From Doryteuthis pealeii (Eukaryota > Mollusca > Cephalopoda > Myopsida > Loliginidae), in assembly GCA_023376005.1 (NCBI GenBank), contig CM042143.1, forward strand, positions 87,198,470 to 87,262,469: a DNA stretch of 64,000 bases. Reading direction: 5' to 3'. A program made the position numbers and the translations under genes. This document shows, one piece after another, positions 1 to 9,380 of this stretch (positions are counted from its first letter, which is position 1; the number at the start of each line of letters is the position of its first letter). The notes beneath the pieces are model-generated. The model was not told the origin of the DNA, made no database searches, and saw nothing but the letters and a program-made list of their open reading frames with translations.

Positions 1-37
1 CACCACTACAAATAACAGAAGTCTTCCTTTAGGGAAA

Positions 38-760
38 CTAACAAGAATATGTGCCCTTCGCTGGCCGTAACTATTTAAGTTTTAATACAATGAAATATAT
101 TAAATTAGAAAGACTAACAAAATTAAATAAGAACACATAAAAAGATTACTCACTTTAATTATATTATAATTGGTTTCTATATATTATTCACAAGACTGAT
201 TTTAATGTTGGAGAATAAATAAATATCAGAGATCAATAACAACAAGTAATTATTTATCAAACCAGGTTTTCTTAAAACCAGTATGCAAATTAACCATACT
301 ATATATTATGTAAACTTTTATTTCTTAGTGATACATAAGACACATTGCAGGATTTTAAATGCACTAATAACATGGGCTGTTTTGAGGCAAATCTAATTCA
401 GATTTTCATAGAGGCATTATAAATAAGATATATTATTCTATATATTAATGATTTTGACTATAAATTAAATAAAGTGTCGGGGTGGCCTAATGTTGGTATC
501 AGCCAGACAGTGAGTAAGTTTTCACTAACACTAGACCAAGGAGATTGTCTTTTGGCATCTGAGATGGAGTGCCACACCTACCATCAACTCCTCATATGCT
601 GAGTTGGTGAGGGCTGGTATCAAAGCCGAAACCTTGTGGTTCCTAGTTGAAGGCTCTACCGACTGAGCTAAACCAGCCCTACACAATTCCTGAGGATATT
701 GTGATGTAAGCAGTAATGTAATTTTGGTTATAGACAAACAGACACTGAATCTCCATTATT
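38..760 (-). mobile_element. Non-autonomous Helitron-like element, family 1, split by a SINE
   Basis: Minus-strand copy of the family best defined at 28171-28749 and 38481-39123. The right end carries the conserved 5' region (reverse complement of gaatctccattat). The left end is rearranged: the 3' CTAG is now TTAG (plus strand ctaa at 38-41) followed by T on the minus strand, and the subterminal hairpin is eroded. A tRNA-derived SINE at about 474-680 interrupts it; the sequence continues on both sides as in uninterrupted copies. No coding capacity. Confidence 0.7.
474..680 (-). mobile_element. tRNA-derived SINE, minus strand
   Basis: Read on the minus strand it starts ggctggtttagctcagtcgg, an RNA polymerase III A box of a tRNA head, followed by a B-box-like gataccag block. 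Its body is shared with the copies at 9667-9912, 10375-10578, 11437-11641 and 15303-15536 (cacctaccatcaactcc, agacaatctccttggtctag). It lies inside a Helitron-like copy, so it is the younger insertion. Length about 207 bp. Confidence 0.85.
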
Positions 761-1254
761 TTGGGAAATTTGTAAATGGCCATCCTAGAGAATATGCTAT
801 GAAAATCATCAATTAAAATATCTAAAGAAAAAGACAAAAAAATATTTCTTATAATAACTTTATATATTCATTGTAACAAGTGAATCTTAATTTGAATTTT
901 TGCTTTATTGTCCCTTTGTAAATAAACTTTTGTTAGATCCTTACTTTTTATTTTTTAACCCTTTGTGGTTACTTTGAGTATTAAAAAGAAAATATTCAGT
1001 AAAATGACAACTTGAACAGTTTATCCACATTTCTAGCAACAAATAAGAAAGGACATTAAATAACAGATTAACAAAAATAAAAAAATAAAAGTTAAAGATT
1101 TATTTTATACTATAAAATTACTGGATTTACAAATAAACAATGATTGATTTAAATTCAAACAATGGAAACACAAAGAAAAAGAAGAAAAATATTTATCAAC
1201 TGAAACATTGTGTTTGTGGCAAAAGAACTTTGAAAAGTTAACCAGTTTTATAAT

Positions 1255-1905
1255 TAGAACACAAATTAATTATTATTTAATTTTAATTAACATCTTATTT
1301 ATTAACAATGTCTCTATTAAGGTGTAGCTGAGATAGATTTGCCTCAAAACAACCCATATTATGTGGTATTTATCACACACCCCACTTATGCAGGTCAGAC
1401 ACAAGGCCCTATTAAGGTGGCAGGCACAAAAAATGCGTGGATCCTCTCGGCATCCCCCCTCAAAGGGGGCGCCCAGGCACTGGGCAATAAACCCAGCGCT
1501 GCCCCTTTAAAAACAATTGGTCAGGTGTTGCCTGGGACAGAAGGACCCCTGGGATCATGCCGTTAATTTCATTAACACAGGCCTCGAAATGCCATATTAT
1601 AAATGTATATCATTAAGAAATAAATGTTTACATAGAATATGGTGTAAATAATTTGCATACCGATTTTAATAAAACCGTGTTTAATAAATACTTGGTGCTG
1701 TTGATTTATAATATAATTGTTTTATTCTCCAACTTATTAAAACCAATCCTATGTATAATTTTAATTTGAAATCAATTAGTATAATGTAAAAAATAAGTCT
1801 AGTAATTTTTTGTGTTTGTATTTAATTTCATTAATCTTTTTAATTTAATATATTTGATTATATTAAAATATATATATTTGATTATATTAAAATCAGAAGT
1901 AAATA
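1255..1905 (+). mobile_element. Helitron-like family 1 copy, interrupted by a GC-rich repeat
   Basis: The segment from the cttatttattaacaatg block through tttgcctcaaaacaaccc and, after the insert at about 1380-1585, atcattaagaaataaatg and gcataccgattttaataaaa follows the same order as the full copies at 28171 and 38481. Both termini are degraded: no clear TC start or CTAG end remains. Non-coding. Confidence 0.6.
1380..1585 (+). repeat. GC-rich interspersed repeat (copy 1)
   Basis: An island much richer in G+C than its surroundings, with a hairpin (ccccccctcaaagggggcg region, about 1455-1475) and the blocks caggcactgggcaataaacc, ggtcaggtgttgcctggga and ccgttaatttcattaacac. The same ordered blocks occur in reverse orientation at 46375-46625, so this is a dispersed repeat family rather than a gene. 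Short open frames across it are not supported as protein. Confidence 0.75.
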
Positions 1906-4900
1906 TACAACAGGTAAGTATATTTCATCAAATCGATAATTAAACAAATTGTAATAATATCCAAACTACTTTATAAATAAAAGTAAATAAATTCACCCCA
2001 TACAAAAATCATATAAAAGACTAAAATATGCAACTTAAAAAAAAAAAAGAAAAGTTTTAAACTAGTTTTACAAAACTGAAACTAAATATACACACACAGA
2101 GCTTTTATTGAGTTACTTATAGAAGTGATAAATATTTTCCCGCCAGAAACGCTAATTTAAATCAATGTTATTTATTTGGTAAATTTGGTGAGGTCAAAAT
2201 AAAACGTCAAGGTTGTTGTTAATAATTTATTTGATGGCAAAACATTTATTTAATAATTAACTTGAAGCTGTTAAAACTAATATGAAATTTTATTAAAATA
2301 AAATAAGTGGCAATTCTTCTGACTTGGTAGTATTTTAAAGGTAAATAACACAAAATTAAAATACTTATTCCTTATTGTTCACTAAGTATCGATAAATATT
2401 ATTTTCAATAGCAAATCTGTTTAATTTCTAAGAAAATAGATGTTTTTTCTTTCTCCCCTTCACCCACACAAAAAAATAAAAATTTCATTAAAAATTTCGA
2501 TAATTTTGATATCTAAAAATAATTCTTATTCTAATGAAACTGTTTTTAAAAAACCCTTTTTTGGAAATATTTTCTTTTTGGATTAGTTGAAAATAAAACA
2601 ATAAAACACAAACAGATGTTGAATTTACACAGAAACAAACGTTAATTATATGGAAAGATGTTAGAAATTTTTTCAACGTTTTTTTCCCCCCAAGTAAACG
2701 TCAAAAAGAAACAAAAATCACAACAAATCGAGAAAGAAAAAAAAAAAAGAGTTTTATCTCCAGTAAAATAAATTTGATAAAAACTATAATTCTAACATTT
2801 TAAAGAAAAAATCATTGAACAAATTCTAAAATTCATTAAGACAATTACTTAAAAAGAAAAGTATAAAAAGAAAATCATTTTGTTGGAAAGTATTTAAAAT
2901 TATGCATGAAATCTAAACTAATCACGAAAAGAATTTTCCATTTTAAATCAAAATCTGATAATCTACAAGTTATCTTTTAGTTAATTGAAAAGAAAAGAAA
3001 AATAAACAGATGTGAAAAAATAAAATAAAAACCTTGAAAAATACCCGAAGAACGTCAATTTTTTTCTCTCACTTTCAATAATAAAATTGTCACATGAGTA
3101 TGAAAATAAGATAAATAAAAATCAACTAAAATTTTTTGGTTTTACAAAAATTTGAAAAATATTTAACATATTTGAATGAAAAACTAACAAAAAAAATTAT
3201 CGATTACAATTATTTTACTTTCTTTTTTTTTTAAATAGAAAATACCATTTTTTAAAACTTAACGAAATTCATTCATATATTTTTTGAATTTAAGGAAAAT
3301 TTTAAAATAGAAAATACTATTTCTTTTTTTAAAATTTTCAACGAAATTCATTCATAAATTTTTTAAATTTAAGAAAAATTTTAAAATAGAAAATACCATA
3401 TTTAATTTTTTTTTTTAATGAAATTCATTCATATATTTTTTAAATTTAAGAAAAATCCCTCCCTCTCTACAAAAATATTTCATTTAGAAAAAAAGGCGAG
3501 TCCCTCAATAAGAAAAAGGATGACCCACATCAAATATATTTTTAAATGGAAATCTTTTAATAAAAATACAAAAAAAATAGGCTGAATTCAGTTGAAGTTA
3601 AGACAATGAAATAGAAACAAAAATAATTATGGTCTATTTTTTTTAATAAAGAGGAAATATTGTTTGTTGTTTTTTTCTCTCTCCTTTTTAATGTTATAAC
3701 GGATAAAGTAGGTCATTATAGGCAAAAACTACTACCACCACCATCACTATCGTTATGATGAATAATAAAGGAGGCAAGTATAAGAGGAAGGAAAATAATA
3801 ACCAACAGATAATCAAGCTGTTTAAATAAAAGCATTTGAAAAAAGAGGAGGATAAAATAAATAAAAACAAAAAGTGGTAGGCAGTTTAAGCCATCTGCTT
3901 CTACAGTTAAAATTATTCTGACTGACTGAACAGTTAAGTTTTTTTCCCTTACTTTTACTTCCGGTGTCGGTTTCTCTACATTCGTTTTTTTTTCTTTAAA
4001 AGATTTGAGAGACACACACATAAAAAGACAAACACAAAAACTGACCCTCCACAATTCGATCTTTTTATATTATTTCACAAGGATGAAGCTTACCTGATCG
4101 AAGAAGAATAAGAATATATATATATATTTTTTTAAAAATATTTTTTTCTTTTTCTGTGGCAGCAAAACAAAAAAGAAAGGGGGAGAAAAATGGCTACTAC
4201 TTTGCTTTTCTCCCTTTTTGATGAGCTCAGAAAATGATCGGTTTGGTAATGTGGTATAAACGGGTTATTTCCTTTAGGTAAGGCCCTTTCATGGGAGATT
4301 TTTAGCTGCCATGATTAATGGATAGATTAATTAAGCTAAGAGAAAATCTCAAGAAGAAACAATTGAGAGAAACTATGAGGAGGCGACATGGTTTTACTAC
4401 GTCAAGGGCAGATATTCAAACATGTCTGCCTTGAGTGAGAGAAGCAGTGCTACTCTAAACTATAAAGAAAGAAGGAAGGTAACGGCCTCACCTCTAAATA
4501 AATACCATGGCCCCTTACAACTGTAAATGACCACAAGGGTCCCTAGGCGAGATAGATTAATTATTTCAAGCCAAATATTAAGCACAGTTTTCAGAAAAAA
4601 CCCAAGTGATGGACGGACGATGAGTGAGTGACCAAAACAAAGTATTCACTTCATTGTTAGAGGGAGACGAGAGAAGAAGGCATGTCATCTCTCTTTTTAA
4701 CAAATAACTAAATAAAAAACCTTTTTTCTCAAATTTAGCTTTTATTCAATTAACATACCAGATTCTCTTTAAAATGAGAAAATATAGTAAAATATATTAA
4801 AAGAGGAAGTAAAAAGAAAATCGTAGATTGGGTTTTGTTAAGCCAACTGCCAGTAGGTCAGAAAGTGGGGGATCGGATTATAATGTTAATTGTATTAAAA

Positions 4901-6701
4901 ACTGAACCCTCATAACATTTAATAGTAGTATTAAGATAGTTTAATACAAGTGGCTACAAACTGAGTAACCAGTGTATATGGCAAAAATCATTAAACAACG
5001 ACCACCGATTTTGCAACCGGTTGTATAAGGATTTGTTTTTGTTTTCTTTTTGTTGCTATCTGAAGCAAAGAAGAAAAAACCGGAAAGATTTGAGATAAAT
5101 AAAATAAAATTTTACAGGAAAATAACGATTTTTTAAAATATATTGTAACTAAAGGTTTTTGATTACTCAAGAAAACGTGATGTGTAGTTAATATATAAAA
5201 AAAAAACAAAAACTGAGCAACTGGACTTAAAAAATATTTTGTTAGCTATATTTAGTTTTTTGGTGTTTTTTTTAAAAACCTGTTTAAGTGCTAGTGCTTA
5301 GCAATTTTTTTAAAAGATTGCCATTATCCTGAAGTAGCGATTAAAAAAAAAAGCTGGGTACACTTAAATTACTTGTTCACCCTAAGGACACATTCTCTGG
5401 GGGTTAACGAACCTGAAAACCCGACCAACCCATTTTTGCTTTCTATGGATGACCAGTGGTGCTGTAAAAGTGTTTATTTTTAGGATCAGCTAAATTCAAT
5501 AAATATTTTTTTCAATTTCAATTTTAGTTTTTAAAATATATAAAGATTACAGGCCCATAATTATATTATTTAAAAGAAAAAACTAATAAACTATACACAC
5601 GCAAAAAAACCCACAACTAAACAATAAGTTTCCTAGTCAACCTACCAACACTTTTGCAGATTGTCTTCGATTTGAACCTAAATCTATTTTTTCCGAATGG
5701 AAAGTCGCTTCAGCGGTTAGCACCCAACTTCTCTCAATTTCATAGAAGCAGCCAGAAAATATGAGTCATAATTTTACAAAGTGTTCGGGCAATAGCAATT
5801 TTGCTCTAGTTTACTAAATAAGTAATTAAGTTTTTATTATGCTAATTGTCACATTTTGATTAATTTGCATCTTAAAAACATTTCATGCAAAAAAAGAAAA
5901 GAAAAGGGTTTCATAACAATAACATACATCTGTAAATATTGTAATGCTTAATGTGATTGAAATGTGGAGGATTTAACACAAGCTGCAGAAAAATTACATC
6001 ATCATCATCAAATCTGAGTCACATGGTGTTAAATATTAATAAAGTATTTTTTTTTTTTGTTTACGTCATGATTTTTTAAAGCAATTTAGTAATATTTATA
6101 CGTTAAAAACATTTGTGGGGCATTAGTAGCGAAAAAAAATGTCCTATAAAAACGATGAAAATTTAAAACTGGAGGGGAAGGATGTGTGAGTGAGTGCTTG
6201 TGAAATGATTATTTAACTGATAATATGTAGATCTGAAATACACTTCGGCATGTATGTGTGTATATATACATGCACCAAGTATAACAAGGTTGGTATATAC
6301 AAAGAAATTTGTGTTATATACATATATATTGTGGGTAAGCATTTTATACTAAATAGCGGCTTAAGAATCGACACAATAACGCTATGCAAATCTTAACTTA
6401 AAAAAATACGATGTTATTTTTTTTCTAACGTTTTTTTCTCTAATTAACCTTTTATTTGAAAGAAACATATAATCAACAATATATTTATATATTCATAAAA
6501 TACAGGAATTCAAAAATTACAACTTTGCAGTATAGATCAAACAAAAAACCGGCCCGGTCGTTACTTTTAATGCTATTATATATCTGTATAAGTGATAAGA
6601 CTCAAACAAAGGCGAATGAAACAAACCGAGCCGGTTGGCAAATGCGCACCAGGCATCTATCACCCGATCAGAACGAAGCTCGAATAAAAATACTTCATTA
6701 C
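1906..6701 (-). other. Presumed SMARCC first intron, AT-rich
   Basis: Downstream of the SMARCC exon the sequence is very AT-rich with many A/T homopolymers. I searched the minus strand for the next SMARCC exon and saw none. A short stretch at 4270-4560 is less AT-rich but shows no convincing coding frame. A (TTA)n tract lies just outside, at 6942-6967. Apart from the small tandem repeat at 3233-3456 nothing else was identified. Confidence 0.5.
3233..3456. repeat. Three-copy tandem repeat, about 78 bp unit
   Basis: The block containing gaaattcattcat followed by a T-rich run, aaatttaag and aaaattttaaaatagaaaata recurs three times, with the gaaattcattcat core at about 3264, 3343 and 3420. Copies differ by small indels and substitutions. 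Non-coding, within the presumed SMARCC intron. Confidence 0.75.
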
Positions 6702-6815
6702 CTTCTTGCAATTCTTGTGTAGCCATGTTCGAACCGAATCGAACATGGCAATCGTCTCCACAGACTCGAAGAACTTAACATTAGGCCCACCGTCTTTCTT
6801 CCGCTGAAGCGCCAT
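6702..6815 (-). CDS. SMARCC2: First coding exon of SMARCC1/2 orthologue (SWI/SNF core subunit)
   Basis: The exon encodes 38 residues starting MALQRKKDGGPNVKFFESVE and ending WLHKNCKK, followed directly by a GT donor (gtaatg, 6701 downward). This matches the extreme N-terminus of vertebrate SMARCC proteins (MAVRKKDGGPNVKYYE..., FDNVRLWLGKNYKK) almost residue for residue, and the vertebrate proteins continue from the same KK. The family forms the scaffold of SWI/SNF (BAF) chromatin remodelling complexes in the nucleus; this exon is the start of the conserved N-terminal region. The start codon follows gagaag in good context and sits in a locally GC-richer stretch. The next exon (expected to begin near YIQ) was not recognised in 1-6700, so the first intron is probably longer than 6.7 kb. 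The symbol cannot distinguish SMARCC1 from SMARCC2; invertebrates usually have one gene. Confidence 0.88.
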
Positions 6816-6950
6816 CTTCTCTTCTTGACAGCGGAGTGACCAAAACGTTAATCCATTCGTTGGCCGCCGCTACGTAACTAAACTAGCATTAGTCACGTCT
6901 GGCACTCATTTTTTTTTTTGCCTTTACAGTTAATATTAGTATCATTATTA
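6816..6950 (-). promoter_or_regulatory. Probable 5' UTR and promoter of SMARCC gene
   Basis: Immediately upstream of the SMARCC start codon the sequence is markedly less AT-rich than its surroundings and contains several CpG sites (gccgccgctacg, cacgtc, ccaaaacgtt). This is typical of a broad TATA-less housekeeping promoter. No TATA box is evident. The transcription start cannot be placed from sequence. Confidence 0.4.
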
Positions 6951-8940
6951 TTATTATTATTATTTATTTTAATACTATTTGTGTTTTTACTGTTCAGAGT
7001 TTTTTTTTCCGATTGACCGGTTCACAGTCGACTTTTCACCCTCAAGTAAAGTAGCTAAATTACAATGTTTCTTTCTGTTAGTACTGCTACTTATAACGCT
7101 CTTGTATTTCGTTAAGTTAGAACCAAATTCTTAAATAAATTCTTCCTCCCTTCCTTTAAAAATTTCATGAATTTTGTGGTCTAATTTATTTCAAGTTGTA
7201 AAAAAAATAAATTTGAATCCCTATTGAGACTGATTTAAAAAAAAATGTCTTTTTGGAATATTCCCTCTTTGTAAATTTGATAAAATTAAAATATATTATC
7301 TAGATAAAATATTTTTTCATTGAATATGGAGGAATGTCGGGTATATTTATGTAAAAGAACGACATTAAATGGTGAAAAAAACTACTTCCCCTACTTCCTA
7401 GAAACTGAGCTTAATCTCTTTAAAAATAGGAAAAATCTCTACAAAAAAATCACAAGTCTAACTTGAGCTAAAAAATATTTGATTTAAAAAAATTAAACAG
7501 GAAAATTGAAACTAAATCTTTTTTTCTACGATATTAATTTTTCTAAAGGACTATTTAGTACGTTAAATATATATCTTTTTTTTTTTTAAACATCTTAAAT
7601 TTTATTGTGAATAATTTTTCCACAAAGTTTGGAACTAGTTTGAAATATAAATATTTTCCCCCACGGTTCAAGTTTTCTGTCTGCTGATCCGTCGCGTACA
7701 CACAGACAAGATGAGATCAACTGGGTGGGGGGGGTTGAGAGAAAGAAAGTGAGAGAGAGGGGGGGTGCTTACTAAAGTGCAGACTATCGACTTTTTTTCT
7801 CCGTCTGTTTTCGTCTGCTGACCAAATAAAACGACCATAACACACGGATAAGCATCTTAAGTTTTTGACACCTTGATATATTTTTCTTTTTTTTAAAGGG
7901 GGGAATTTTTAATAAATATTGTTTGTCTATAAATAAATTATAAGGAGGGGGGGAGTCATGAAACTAAGACTTGCTACTCATCAGTTACTTCTATGAAAAC
8001 TAGTTCAATGTATGTGTGTGTTGAGAGATTTAAATTCAATTTAATTACGTATGAGCTTAGAATTATGGTGGATTAAAAAAAAAACAACCTTTCCTTTATT
8101 TGAATAATTAAACAAAGCTAAAATCTTAATTTCCAGAAGAAAAAAAACTTATATGATTTTTTTTACCATATCTTTAAAGATTAATTTTTAAAAATATCGT
8201 ATTTCTATTTTAGATAATCATTTTTTTTTCAGTTAAAATTTAATTCTGCGATACATTTTTTTTTAATTTAAAAAAATTAAGAATTAAAAAAGGATGTTAG
8301 ACAATTTTTTTTTTTCATTTACAAAAATATTTTACTCCATTTTTGAAAAAGTGTTTATCGTTTATTTTATGAAAATATGAATAAAATTATGAATATTAGT
8401 TTTATCACATGTATAAACTGATCTTTTTAAAAAATTTAATGTATTTTAGAGTAGTGCTATCACCATTATTATTTAATCAAAGAAAATTACAGAAATATTT
8501 CAAGCACATTGTTACAAACGGGGTGGGGGAGTTAATTTGCTTCAGTGGAAAATTTATGGAGAAAATATTACTAGATTTAATTTAAAACGTTCGATTTAGA
8601 ATAATTAAATTAAATAGATAAAAAGCAAAGCATAAATGAATTTTATTTGCTGCAAGTAAAATAATTTAAAAATACTCTGTAATTCTGTAATTTAAAGCAA
8701 AAGGAGTAAGAAGCGAGTATTTTTTTTTTAAATAAAAAGAAAAAAAATACATGAGGTTTATGAACTGGTTGTTATAAAAATTTAATGAATCTATGCTAAA
8801 AAAAAAAGATAACAATTTGTAATTGTTTAGCATAGTATTTAAGTCAGACTCTTTGGGTGATCAAAGAAGGCGTGCATTAGAAATAAAGGGGAGAGGGTTG
8901 ATGGTAAGAAAAAAAAAAAAAAAAATAGTTGGTAACCCCG
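6951..8940. other. Divergent intergenic region
   Basis: Between the SMARCC and CCDC12 5' ends. AT-rich with many A/T runs, a G-run/GA-rich patch at 7722-7765 and no recognisable gene or dispersed repeat. No exon signal supported. Confidence 0.4.
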
Positions 8941-9222
8941 GGAAGCTATCGCAGGCCACGTGTGTGACAAGAATTGCGCCATAACTGATCGCGTATTACT
9001 TTTACAGATACGAAACGGCGGCTGGTGGAGAAAGCAGATAACTACGAGCAAAAAGTGAGGCCGGCTCTGCTTGTCTATGAATTCGAAAAAGTTAGGGAAA
9101 AGGGAATTGAGCAAGCTCAGTTTCTTCATGAGGATTTCGCAGTTTTTGTTTATATTTTGATTGTGATATTTGGTCTTTTACTCTTAAGGGGAGAGATATA
9201 TACCTCCCCCTTTTTTCTAAAC
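8941..9222 (+). promoter_or_regulatory. CCDC12 5' flank and probable 5' UTR
   Basis: A less AT-rich block directly upstream of the CCDC12 start, containing a canonical E-box CACGTG at 8957-8962 and CpG-bearing sequence (acgaaacggcggctgg). An in-frame ATG at 9025 opens a 66-codon extension into the CCDC12 frame, but its residues are unlike any CCDC12 N-terminus and the family normally begins at the ATG at 9223. It is most likely untranslated leader. Transcription start not determinable. Confidence 0.45.
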
Positions 9223-9380
9223 ATGGCTGAAGTTGGTGATTTGCAAAATGCAGCGCTTAAGAGGAAAGAAAAGCTTCAAGAAATGAGGGCGAAACGCTTA
9301 AAACGTGATGAAAATACTTCTCAACAAAATAATAACAATGAAGGAAACACAGACGAGACCGCAGAAAAAATGTTACCAAG
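9223..9380 (+). CDS. CCDC12: CCDC12 exon 1 (coding part)
   Basis: Encodes MAEVGDLQNAALKRKEKLQE and continues to EKMLP plus two bases of an Arg codon; donor AG|gtgatt at 9381. The LRKEKLxxxRAKR pattern is the family's N-terminal basic helix. The ATG at 9223 was chosen because it reproduces the usual distance to this helix. The frame is open upstream to 9025, but that extension is not conserved. Confidence 0.93.

Noticed and set aside
3716..4054. 112-codon minus-strand open frame upstream of SMARCC exon, considered as SMARCC exon or separate gene
   Set aside because: The residues do not match any SMARCC segment, composition is low-complexity and no supporting splice acceptor was found.
4085..4105. 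Strong-looking minus-strand donor (gatcag|gtaagc) within the SMARCC intron
   Set aside because: No exon-like sequence precedes it; only AT microsatellite-like DNA lies upstream.
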